From Thuidium tamariscinum (Eukaryota > Streptophyta > Bryopsida > Hypnales > Thuidiaceae), in contig OX344751.2 of NCBI GenBank assembly GCA_947034885.2, positions 47,149,082-47,213,081 on the forward strand: a stretch of 64,000 nt of DNA, written 5' to 3'. Position 1 is the first letter of the stretch. Every line of letters begins with the position of its first letter. Position numbers and translations under genes: made by a program. This document shows, piece by piece, positions 1 to 10,769 of the stretch. The notes beneath the pieces are model-generated. The model saw only the letters and a list, made by a program, of their open reading frames with translations, was not told the DNA's origin and searched no databases.

Positions 1-2
1 CA

Positions 3-1082
3 ACTTGTAACATTAGTGCCCAATCTGCATTGGCTCAAAACTTATGTGAAGTACAATTAATTGTACTTGATGAAGCTTGTGCTGGACATAGATTTATGTT
101 TGAAGCTATAGATAGATCATTGCGAGATATTCGTGGAATCAATAGCCCTAATGGTGGTCTCGTAGTTTTGTATGGTGGTGATTTTCGTTAAACTTTACCA
201 GTTGTTGTACGTGGAGGTCGTAGGCAAACTGTTGAAGCTTGCTTGCGACGTTCATATTTATTTCCACTAATGCAACATTTTCATTTGACTACTAACATGC
301 GTTTGCAAAGTCAACCAGATTTTCAAAGATTTTTATTAGATGTTGGTGAAGGTAAAACTGGTTCAGAAGTAGATTTACCGCTAGGATTAGTTGCGCCTGG
401 AAACTCTTTAGATGGTCTTATTGATGCCATTTTTGATGATCCAATTGATTTCTCTGAGCGTGTCATTTTGGCTGTCCGAAATGATGATGCTCAAGAAATC
501 AATCGAAAAATTATTGATCGCATGCTTAGTGATGCGTGTCAATGTTTTAGTGCAAATTTTGTGCATGAGAGCGATGAGCATGCTCATCATTATCCGGTAG
601 AGTTTTTAAATTCTTTACGATTAAGCGGTTTACCTCCTCACCAATTAAATCTTAAATGTGGTCAATATTTGATGTTGCTAAGGAATTTGAATCCGGCAAA
701 AGGTTCGTGCAATGGAAGTCGTTTGCGTCTTTTGCAAGTGTCATCGAATGTATTATTATGTGAAATAGTAGAAGGGCGCTATTGTGGCCAAGAAGTGTTG
801 ATTCCTAGAATCACACATCATTGCAATGATAGCCGTTTGCCATTCACACTTTGTTGGAAACAATTTCCTGTCACTGGTGCTTTTGCCATGACAATTAACA
901 AATCGCAGGGCCAATCATATGATCGAGTCGGCATTTATCTTCGAAATGAAGTATTTAGCCATGGTCAATTATATGTGGCTTTGTCTCGTGGTAGACATCC
1001 TGCAAACATTAAAGTTGCTAATGACAACGATGAAGTCGTGGGAACGGTAAAAAATGTGGTTTACCATGAGGTTTTTTCATGA
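3..1082 (+). pseudogene. Helitron-type PIF1-like helicase, C-terminal part, with in-frame stop
   Basis: One frame is open from the window edge to a TGA at 1080-1082, apart from a single TAA at 189-191. It encodes the C-terminal half of a PIF1/RecD2-type helicase as found in Rep-Hel proteins of Helitrons. Visible motifs are a Walker-B-like VLDEA (near 70), GGDFR directly before the stop (family consensus GGDFRQ.LPV), a TTNMR motif, AFAMTINKSQGQS (about 880-920) and LYVALSRGR (about 967-993). The TAA stands where the family has Gln, so it is most simply CAA to TAA. Upstream Rep and helicase domains lie outside the window. Helicase identity is secure; whether the copy is still mobile is doubtful. 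Confidence 0.9.
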
Positions 1083-1432
1083 CTTTGTCATGTAATGTCC
1101 TTTAAATATTTACACTTGAATCAAGTGGATGGAAAAGTTAAGAGTTTGTTTCAAACTCTGCATGTTTAGGGTTCATGCATGCTTTTGCGACGTCCCCTTC
1201 CATCCAACTTGCATTCTCTAAGTGTGCAATTATATTGTCTCAATTGAAACAATCTACCATATCAACATATGGAAGGACTGTACATGAGACATTATTGCTA
1301 TTTGATGGACGGATATTTTTTTAATTCATGCATCTTTAGATGCAATTAATTGATAAAATTTATCATTCTCCATTACAATCTATTAAAATTTATAAAAATT
1401 TATAAAAATCATATCAAAATAGTTGGATTAAT

Positions 1433-1460
1433 GTGTTGCAAAGCAAACGCCAACCGCTAG
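1433..1460 (+). other. Possible Helitron 3' terminus (hairpin then CTAG)
   Basis: About 350 bases after the helicase stop, an imperfect hairpin (1433-1450, TTGC/GCAA paired around a short loop) is followed six bases later by CTAG at 1457-1460. Helitrons typically end with a short hairpin 10-12 bases before CTRR. The stem is short and bulged, so this is only a candidate end. Confidence 0.3.
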
Positions 1461-3160
1461 TGTAGCTACAAAAATGACAAGTGTGTGGTATCATCATACT
1501 TCCTAGAAATCTTGATTCTTTGGGGGCTAAATATTATGAAGATCTAATTTGAGGAATCTTTGTATGTGCTGCAAAAGTTGCAAGTATACTAAAGAATTTA
1601 CCGTATTTCTTAGAAATCATTCAATTTCCTACTTGATTTAATTCTACATGAATTTGATATGTGATTGTTCATTAATTTCTTGTTCTAGTGTCCGTCACCC
1701 CCATAACAAATGACAACTTGGACCCTTGGATGATTTATTGGCGTTGATTCAAACCATAGGAGGCTTTCGTATTGTAGAAAATAAAACTTGAGTAACTACG
1801 TGGTAAAGTAAAAAGTATCATTTGAATGTTACAAAGTATCATATTATTCATAGGTCTTCATACTCACAAAAATTTCATATTTTTATCCAACTTTTACTTG
1901 AGACTTTCTTGTCCTTTGTAAATTCATTTATTTTTCTATTTGGGATCTAGACTCCAGTATACATAGTTAGAGACGCTTTTATTTTCTTCCACACATTGCA
2001 TAATATAGATTGATGTGAGGTTTTGCTTGTTGTGTAATTTTTGGGGTTTTTACCCTAGTTGTGTTCTTTGTGGGTCTTTGGCACTTTTTGAGGTGTCTTG
2101 AGTCTTGTCTTGTTTTTAGAAACACCTTGAGTTGGCTTCAAGGGTTTCAAGTCTCTTGTGGTATTTTGGAGTCTTTTTGAGGCACCTTGACTTGGTTTCA
2201 AGGGCTTCAAGTCCTTGCATGTTCATTTGCAAGACATTGCTAGTTGTTGGAAGTATTGAGGTACTTTGTTCAATTTTGAGAGATACCTTGAGTTGGTTTC
2301 AAGGGTCCTCTATCACCTCCCCCCCTAATTGTTGAAAACTAAACTACAAAGTTTAGTTTCCCAAACATTTGGAGAGAGGTTCTAAGTTTAGTTTCCCAAA
2401 GTAAAGGGAGGAGGCATCCTTAGAGCCTCCCCTTGTCCTTGTTCTTGTGTTACCCCAGGAGGGGTGGGAAATAGCCTTGGTAATTAGCAAGTAAGGGGGA
2501 GGTTGTCAACCCCCTTTGTCCGATTAACCCTTGTCCGTAATTGTTGGGCATCCTCGGTTTTCTTTTGGTTTATTCTTGCCTACCTTGGGCCGTTGTGTGT
2601 TTTTTTGGGCCACAGGGGCCAAGTTCCGCTTAGTCGAGTAAGCAGCCAGTTCCCCACTCACACTATAAGAAAATAGCAAATTCTGGGACGTAAAAAAAAG
2701 CGCGATTTCGTGTCAAACACGATGTCTCCTAAAATCCATCAAAATGGACAAGCAAAAAATATGGTGGCAAAAACGGAAAACATGTTTTTTTTTTAGACAA
2801 GGGTGAGTGAATGCAATTTCAGTTTTTCTTGCAGGTTTCGTCATGTTTTTACAATGTCGTTGAAGTTCAATGTCGTTGAAGTTCTGTGATCTCCAGACTG
2901 CGATTAGGGTGGAATTGAGAGAGGACAGAACGGTTGTGAATTTGTGGAATGCATACTGTTGCAGCAATTTCGATTTTGTAGATGGGAAGTAGCATATGAA
3001 AATTAGGATTGTTATGTTGGGTTCAAGTTTCACCATTTGGTTTTGTTGTACCTCCTGAACCTCGAACATTAGGAAATTCAGAAGCATTGAGTTACAATGA
3101 CAAAAGCAAATACTTGTGGATTGCAACCTTTTGATATAACGCAGGTGAATTGTGCATTGC
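1461..3160. other. No gene recognised; degenerate repeats at 2040-2330
   Basis: Mostly AT-rich sequence without convincing coding potential. Between about 2040 and 2330 the phrases 'caccttgagttggcttcaag' and 'ggtttcaagggcttcaagtc' recur at irregular 70-100 base spacing, followed by a repeated 'agtttagtttcccaaa' (2340-2400). This looks like retrotransposon leader or LTR debris. Short frames here read simple sequence. Confidence 0.4.
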
Positions 3161-3161
3161 A

Positions 3162-3562
3162 GTTTAGGTCGATGTCACTTTAGGTCGACTCTACTAGAAA
3201 TACGAGAAGAACACGATTCAAAATCGTGAAATATACATGTCGGTTTAGGTCGATCCGACCTAAATCGACATGCGCGCTCATATCATACTATGTTTAAATG
3301 CAATTGCCAGTAAAGATAACGTGAAAATATTTGAAGCTAATGTCTCAGTCACAACTAAGTGACCAGCTATATATAAGTATATATATGAAACAAAACAATA
3401 CAATGCGTCGTTTCAGGTCGACTCGACCTAAAATGCAGAGAAGCCTCTGATCTGAGAGATTGTAAACAGAATAGTCCTGAAGGATTTGGTCGGATGAACA
3501 AGTGTTCCGTCGGGTTAGGTCGGATAATCATGTATAAAGGATTAGGACGACTCGACCTAATC
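3162..3562. repeat. Cluster of AGGTCGA/TCGACCT palindromes
   Basis: Several full or half copies of a palindrome with core AGGTCGA-N-TCGACCT and flanking TTT/AAA occur within 400 bases: half sites near 3162-3190, full sites at 3242-3265, 3411-3433 and 3541-3562, and a half site near 3511. The cluster sits just upstream of a splice-acceptor-like CCCCACAG and a short open frame. The arrangement resembles the unrelated 18-bp palindrome family of the 39-61 kb element. Confidence 0.6.
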
Positions 3563-3597
3563 TGTCAAACTAACGCATCTTACAATATCCCCACAGG

Positions 3598-3793
3598 ATG
3601 GAAGAACAAGTGCCAAAGCTGGAGTCATTCTTCAAACGAATGAACATTCCTACTCAAGATGACGACGACGACGATTTCAATAATGAAGGAGAGTACTGGG
3701 AGCTCAAGAATCCAGATGTAGTGGAATGTTGGTCCCTTCTCCTCATTCCAATGACTCACAAGTACTGCTTCTGTCGTAAGTACAAAGACCAGG
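3598..3793 (+). CDS. Possible exon of unknown protein, cut by LTR insertion
   Basis: A frame of about 65 codons starts with ATG immediately after a plausible acceptor (CCCCACAG, ending 3596). It has a run of aspartates (about residues 20-26) and an aromatic and Cys-containing C-terminal part. The frame runs into the LTR at 3794, so any original exon is truncated. I recognise no family. The setting (palindrome-bearing putative intron, then exon) suggests a remnant of a second giant element. It may also be non-coding. Confidence 0.3.
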
Positions 3794-5787
3794 TGTAAGC
3801 CCTCGAGATGGTACTCAGGACTCTAGATCCATTTTTCGCAATTAAATAGCAAAAATTAGCCAAAATATTCAAGAAAAAGACATAAAAAGAGTGTTGAGGG
3901 AGTTTTGGTGTCAGTCTATACCAAAATGGTGGAAAACCAATTTAGAAAATGGAAAATTCCTAATCCTAGAAATTTGAATCATTCTAAGTCTTCAAAGCAA
4001 GTTTATGTGGGAAGTTAGCAATTCCGAGAGAAATAAGGAATAGAGAGTTAGTCAGTCTTAGCAATTGTCTGTGCAAAGTCAACCTTTTAAGGATGCACAT
4101 GACATATTGACTAAGCTAAAAGAGTCTACTACGAGCCTAGAAGAGTTACCAGAGATTAAGTTCAATTTTGAAACAAATTGAATTTAAAAGTAAAACCACT
4201 ACAATGGATTTGGAGAATTCGAACTTCACAAGATGAAAAATGGAGTATTGGAGATTGAAGACTACAGAGAGGTGTTCCAAGGGTAGGAGCATGCCAGGAG
4301 CAAACAAGAATCAAACAATTATCCAAGATTCCCGGGCATCGGGAATTAAATTGTCCAAATTGGGCAAAGTAATTCCAAATTACTAAAATTAGAAAGGTGC
4401 AAGGTTGCGTGGGACTTACACCAAGAATCTAGGAGTGCCCTAGATGTTATTCAATTTATTTCGGATTTTTCCGAAATTCCACATTGACTCCATGGGAAGT
4501 CAACCGCACATAGAAATGTTCGTAAATTCATAGAAATTACATATGATGCGGTAAAATCTCACTAAAAATTAGGATAGGTTTTTGTGTGATTAATAAGCGC
4601 CCGGTCAAGTTTGAAGACATTCCGACATTTCCAACTACCAAAATCGGCATCGACATCAAATTTCACTGGAAGTTACAAGTTGGCGGCGGGTTGACTGGCG
4701 TATCAGGAGCGAATGATGTCCGATTGTCACAAATGAGGAGTCATTCCTTACTCTCACGGACATTTCTAATAACCTTGGCTTGACAGATTCATTAAAATAC
4801 ACAAATCCTAAAAGTTAGATTTTTGACTTTTAATTGGAGTTACCGTAATTCCAATTTGGGCGCGCAAATGCCCTAGGAGTGAGGGAGAAGGGGTCCCTTA
4901 GGCTAATTGGGGTCTTTTGAAGACAATGGCACAGACGGTTTTCCGTTTCGAGTTGTTCCCTAAAAGATAGAGAGGGTCAGCTCTTAGTTTGACTTTTTAA
5001 TCGTTAATTGCGGTTAATTAAAAGTGATTTTGGAAATATCTCTTGGAAAATCAAAGATTGGATTTGGTCAAGATCTCTTTCTTGCGTACAAAGCCATCTT
5101 TGGGCTAAAGAAAGACAATTTTCAAAATGACTTTTGGTTAATTTGCAAAATATCTACGTAAATTAGAGTTAATTCCAAAATATTTTTGGTTAAGATCTTG
5201 GATTTGATTTGGCCAAGATTTTGTTTACCAAATGGGGATGTTTTTAGAAATTTTCACCATTAAACAACTAATATTTTGGAATTACATTAGGATAGTTTAG
5301 GGTAGGAAGTAACAAAATGTTTTCACTGGCAATTACCAAGAGGGGCCCGGCCACGGGTATATAAGGGCCCCCCTCGAGGTTGCTAGTACCCTTATTTCTC
5401 GCACCGACACTTTGTCTCTCTCTTATGCTACCGACATAGTCGGAGCGCCATTTGGACCAAAGACTTTGGCCAAGTTTTGTATTTTGTTAAACATTTGAAG
5501 GCTTAGGGCCCCTTCAAGTTCATTTCTTTACTACACTTCATTCTTGTAACGAAGCCTCAGACCTTGCTAACAATTATTTTTGAATTTTCAAGTATTGAGC
5601 ACCAAAGTCCGGTTTAAACATTGTCATGTGTACCTCCTTTGGTTGCAAAACCTTGAAATACTAGGAAATTTTGAGAACTCAACGTGAAAGTTCGGTTCAA
5701 ACACTGTCATGTGTACCTCCTTTTGCGCAAAGAATTCTTAAAATACTTTGGAAAAATTCCCAAACGGCAAAGCTTTGAACCTCATAA
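3794..5787 (+). mobile_element. LTR copy 1 of gypsy-type retrotransposon (5' ~2 kb of LTR)
   Basis: Starts TGTAAGCCC and is collinear over about 2 kb with 31338-33333, with scattered substitutions. Both copies share an open stretch around 4586/32128, a promoter with TATATAAG (5358-5365) in a GC-rich frame, and two tandem phrases ending 'actgtcatgtgtacctcc' (about 5610 and 5705). Beyond about 5787 the copies diverge. A similar but weakly related tract near 6060-6130 suggests this LTR continues as a different subfamily. No primer-binding site or gag follows it, so it is a solo LTR or an element broken by later insertions. Confidence 0.75.
5358..5365 (+). promoter_or_regulatory. LTR TATA box
   Basis: TATATAAG embedded in 'ccacgggtatataagggccc', conserved in sequence and position in the second LTR (32900-32907). 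Likely start of retrotransposon transcription. Confidence 0.6.
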
Positions 5788-6230
5788 CTAATGATCCAAG
5801 TTAAAAATTTAATTTGGAAAGGTTAGCCAAAACCAGATGCCAATTGAAGGGCTAAGAATTTGAAAGGTTTAAAAGTCTCCAAACCCAAGTCCAAACTCTC
5901 ATTTTATCGTTGTTTTCTTCACCCCTATCCCCCATACTTGCGCATTTGAGTAGAAATTAGAGTCATATTTGATGAAGGATATCCATTATTAGAGATATAG
6001 AGTAGTTAGATTCACGTATAATTTAGGAAGAGAGATCAATTTAGAGTGTCTAGTACCCCAAAGTATTGAAATTATAGTCCAAAATATCCAAAAACCAAAA
6101 CTTGTAGTTCAGTAGGAGGCAGACCAAACCCCCGTGGGCGCTTCATTCCCACCCTTGCAATTAAGCGATCCCAACTAGGCTTTGGTCCTAATAATTCTAT
6201 TACCTATGGGTATCTAAGCGTCAATCCATT

Positions 6231-6830
6231 GTGCCTTTTAAACAATGGATCTTCTTTACTAGCCTACCTATCCTACCAAGGGTTTGTTTCGTTCTCTTGT
6301 CCTACTTTTATGTTGTGTTCTTGTTTATCCTACTTCTAATTGTTTGGATTTGTTTTAGCCCACTTTACTTATGGTATTCCCTACCCCATCTCTATGTCTT
6401 TGTATTTTTATCCTATTCTACGTATTGATATTTATCTTTATCTACTTCTACGTCTTTGTATTTGTCTAGTCTACCTCTACATGTTGGTATTCTTTTAGTC
6501 TATACTACGTCTTTGTATTCGTTTGGGCCTACTCTACGTTCTTGTAATTTTATCCTATTCTACGTATTTGTATTTATCTTAGCCTACTTCTACGTATTTG
6601 TCTTTGTCCTAGTCTACTCTACGTATTTGTCTTGGTTTTAATCTACTCTACGTCTTCTTCTACTCGGTGTATTTGTATTCTTCTACTCTAAGTATTCTCC
6701 TACTCTACGTGTTCATCTACTCTATGTATTTGTATTCTTCTACTCTATTTATTCTTCTAATCTATGTATTCTTCTAATCTACGTATTCCTCCACTTCTAC
6801 GCTCGGGTATTCATTACTTTTCTTCTCTTT
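6231..6830. repeat. Pyrimidine-rich minisatellite (TCTACG-TATTTG-TATT)
   Basis: About 600 bases of degenerate tandem units built on 'ctactctacgtatttgtatt'. The strand bias makes artificial open frames of Phe, Leu, Tyr and Val, so hydrophobic frames here are not membrane proteins. Between 5787 and 6230 I see only AT-rich LTR-like sequence. Confidence 0.65.
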
Positions 6831-7566
6831 CTGGTTGTCTTCCTATTCGTGGTTACTAATCCCCAAACCTTAATCCTACTTGGGACGTAGACCCTTTTAC
6901 TAATTAATTCCCTATTGCATCAAGTAATTCAATTCAAAGGAAGGTTTAGAGGCCCACCTCCGTTCCGTGCATCCGGTCCTCTTCACTCCACTCCACGTCC
7001 ATCATTGCCATGTCTTGGCCCCGACTCTTTTAATTATTCCCTTCTGGGTATTTCTTACAATTAGGTCTTTTTTGCAACTACTTCCTAGCTCAACTAATTT
7101 CTATACTATCCCCTAAACCAACTAATTTCTAAGCTACCCCCTAACCCAACTAATTTCTATATTTTTTTGTAAGGACCCTGGACCCCCGAAGGCCCGTGGC
7201 TCCCCGAACCCTGGCCCCTCCCAACGTTGCGGACTCGACTGGCCGATCGGTTGGCTTGGCTGCGAGCTCTGGCGGGCTGGTTGGCTGACTGGGGCTGGTC
7301 CCGAACTTGTAATTTTTGGCTTTTCGAGTGGAACTAGTAACCTCCTATCCAAAGAACAATTGATGTGGCCCAAGGGGTCTAACCCAATGGATGTTGGATG
7401 CTAAACGTTGACTTAGTGCCAACCGTGTTGGACACTAAACATTGATTCTAACTCAAGGAGAAGGTTATTTGACACCCTGCTAAGACTTAAGGGGTTCAAA
7501 ACTCCGCCGTGAGAGTGAGGCGTTTTTACACGTGGCTAAGATTTTAGTTTCTCTAGGAAGGGTGGG

Positions 7567-7855
7567 GTTCATAGCTTCGCCGTCCCCTATGGGACTAGAT
7601 CAACCCTGTGACTAAGAGAAGAGGGAGAAGAGAGTGTTCACATAATTTGTCTAATACTATAGTCAAAGCTTTGCCGTCCCCTATGGAACTAAATTAACCC
7701 CGTGACTAAGAAAAAGAGGAAGAAGAGAGTGCCCACACAACTTATCTAATACTATAGTTAGAGCTTCGCCGTCCCCTATGGGACTAAATTAACCCCGTGA
7801 CTAAGAGAAGATGGAGAAGAGAGTAGTACAAATTGCAAACATACGTTCTAAGTCA
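7567..7855. repeat. Tandem repeat, ~94-95 bp x 3
   Basis: The phrase 'cgccgtcccctatgg' recurs at 7580, 7674 and 7769, with the intervening sequence ('gactaagagaagagggagaagagag') conserved. It lies in non-coding LTR-like DNA. Confidence 0.75.
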
Positions 7856-8099
7856 CCTCCCAAGTTACCTCTCAGTTTGTCACAAGTCTCTCCCACAACA
7901 ACTTCCAATAGTGCACAATACAATGAGTAACCAAGCTTAGATTGCAACAAGTTTCACCACTTGGGGGGGTCTCAAGTCCCCATGTAAAAATCACACTTAC
8001 CAAAGGGTGTAAAAATCCCAAAAGACCATCAAAGGCTCCCTTGGCATCAAAAGCCAAAGGAAATCCGGCATAACCCGGGCCTAATAGTCCTCCTCCCTT

Positions 8100-9690
8100 C
8101 AATGGGTAGGAGTGAGAAAAAGGAGAGAATGAGAGGAGAATGCCGCCCCTTTTATACCCAAAAGGGAGCAACACCCCCCCCCCTTAATCTACTAAGAATA
8201 ACTAGATGAAGGAATTTAGGAGGTCCGTACATATTTACCCAATCCAAATCTAATTATCCACCTAAAATCTACACAATTTGAATTGGGAAATTCAAATCGT
8301 ACCTAACCTTACAAGAACTTGCAAAACCGTCTAATTTACCTTCCCCAAAATCTACAAGTTCTCACATGGGAGAAGTTCCCATGTGTTCCCATCTACTTAA
8401 TTTGAAATTACTTACACCAAAGCACATGAGTCACCTCCACTAACTTTTTGAGGTGGTACTTGCTTCCACATGTGCCCGAAGTTCCCCACACGTTTCCTAC
8501 GCGTTCCCCACGGCCATTGGGGCCCAAACTCCCCAAAAAAGCATTGGGGGGCCTTAAACCCCCATTTCTTCTTCATGTGCTGTCTCCAAAAGGCTAACTT
8601 TTGGATTTTAGCTCTAAATGGCAAACGGATTGCGCCATTGGCTCCGAAAGGCCATAATTAGCCTAAAAAAACCCCTTACCCCTTAAACTATGTCCAAATT
8701 CTCGAGGAATATTAGTGTAAGCTGGGATTAAAGTTGGGATAAAGTCCCAACTTTTGGAGTTTGGCAATTTTGGACCCCAAACCTTCACCAATGTTCTAAA
8801 TAGATGGAAGGGGGTAGGAATAGACCCAAGATAGGCTTCGTTCCGATGTCGTATGGCCCCGGTACGCCGGTCAACTATTGCTTTCATCATTTAATTTGTC
8901 AGTTCGGGAGGAATGTCGCCGATCCGGGATCTTCCAACTATTGTTTTGTCTTGAAACTTGGGGAAGCGCTTCGTTGGTGTAAGACTGCCTCACCGGATTT
9001 TTAGTGGGATTTTACCGCACTTTGGGATATTCTTTCAAATTCCCACCCAAAGTCCACCGCGGTTGACCGTCTGAGAAAATATCCAAACAATGTCGGAAAA
9101 TTCCCAAACTTTAGAGGGGACCACCCATGGGATCCCCCCACTTGGATGCAAATCTGCATCCCCACTACGTGCTCTTAGAATTAGGAAATCGCCCGATACC
9201 TGCATTTCAAGGTTAGTATTTCGTTCGTATTCTCTTCAATGCTATAGGGAGTGGGGGATTCTTCCTAGATCCCCCTATGAGGACTTCCTAGCCTAGACAG
9301 GGCCTTCTTAGGCTTCTTATCCTAATCCTGCACATCTCTATCAGTTTGGCGTCTATTTAGCTAAGACAAGGCCCGTTTTGGATGTAAACTATCCTAAACC
9401 CCACCTAATGACCAAATGGCACATTGGTATGTGTAATGCCAATATAGGTTTAATGCCCTTTTGTAGGTGTTATAAGCCTAATCACGCCTTAGTTTATGTA
9501 TAAATTCGAAAAAAGAACCCGTGAGTCCCCAGTGACGAATCGGGGACTCACAAAGTGCTCTGTTGGTTTGAGACCACCTCGCCGGATTTTTAGTGGGATT
9601 TTACCGCACTTTGGAATGTTCTTTCGAATTTCCACCGAAAGTCCACCGTGGTTGACTGTTTGGAAAAATATCCAACCAATCAGGGTTGTG
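8100..9690 (-). mobile_element. Minus-strand LTR relics related to the LTR at 3794
   Basis: The segments at about 8980-9095 and 9572-9690 are diverged copies of each other. Their 'ccggatttttagtgggattttaccgc' phrase is the reverse complement of a segment of both plus-strand LTRs (near 4546-4575 and 32090-32118). A TATA-like GGGTATAAAAGG on the minus strand lies near 8145-8160. I interpret 8.1-9.7 kb as remnants of a related LTR in opposite orientation. Small open frames here are not convincing genes. Confidence 0.45.
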
Positions 9691-9749
9691 CGGACTCTAC
9701 GTCTTTTGTCAAATTATGCCAAAAATCCGGACGTCCGGACGTAGCAAGC

Positions 9750-10090
9750 GCAACGGACGTTGGGTAAAACGGCGGATGGCCAAATTAGCGTGGCGGACAG
9801 CCAAATTACCGTGGCGGACAGCGTTTTTCCCGGCGGACGGGCTGTCGGATGTCGAGTACGGGGAAGCGGGACAGTCGGGGGGCCGTTGAATTTGCGCGGA
9901 CGGCAGGCGGACGGTGTGTATTGTGGCGGATGGCGGGAATTTTGGCGGACAACACGAAGGACGAGAGGACTGACAGGCGAACGCGATGGCAGACGAGAGG
10001 ACCAAGTGGTGGACGGGACGACGGATGGGCGGTCCGTTGGCGGACGGGGCGGCGGAATGGGCGAACGGCGGACGGCTTTAGACAAACCCC
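9750..10090. repeat. GC-rich degenerate repeat (GGCGGACGG units)
   Basis: Short GGCGGAC/CGGACGGC units recur throughout. Frames are open on both strands here only because the sequence is GC-rich and repetitive; none shows a domain. From 10090 to 10770 the DNA is AT-rich with no supportable gene. Confidence 0.55.
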
Positions 10091-10769
10091 TTTTTATTTT
10101 TCAACCCTCGACCTCGAGTCTTCGGGGGGTTTTTAGTGTCTTTTAACATTCAAATATTTATTGTGATTCAAGTTCATGTACCTACAACGTCCTAAGCGAA
10201 TTTGAGAGATATGTTCAATTGTGACTAATGCTCTTTTGGGCATTAGTCACATTAGCAACGACACTAGCGTGCGAGCTTGGAGCGGTGAGCCTGTGAGCTG
10301 CGAGCGTGGAGCCTATGAGCCTGTGAGCTTGGAAACCCAAAAAATTGAAATTTTTTTGAAATTTTTTTTTTTTCCATTTTTTTTGGTTGAAAAGTTGATT
10401 TTTTTATGGAAAATAGTGAAAATATGACCTATGACCGTGTCACCTATAACCGTGGTCTAGGGGAATCGTAAAATTTTTGAATGAACTTTTATTCGCTAAA
10501 GGGTGAGGCCTTTCAAGGTTTAGGGGAAAATTTTCAACATGTAGTTTGTCCATTATCTACAAAACTAGCAAAGGATTTATAAGAAAAAATGTTGTATTCA
10601 TGCATCTCAATTTAATTCAACAAATTTTTTTGATAAAACATTCTGTGACACTTTGTGAATGCATTAATAGTTTTGAATACTTCTGTAATTTGAGAGAATT
10701 CACTCCAAATGGAAATCATAATATATATTTATAAATGCAATTGAAGTACATAAACATATCTAGCCATGC

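Noticed and set aside
6231-6641. Hydrophobic open frames suggesting membrane proteins
   Set aside because: They come from a pyrimidine-rich minisatellite whose codons are necessarily Phe, Leu, Tyr, Ser and Val.
9709-10146. Arg/Pro-rich open frames on both strands
   Set aside because: Compositional effect of a GC-rich GGCGGAC repeat; overlapping frames on both strands with no domain.
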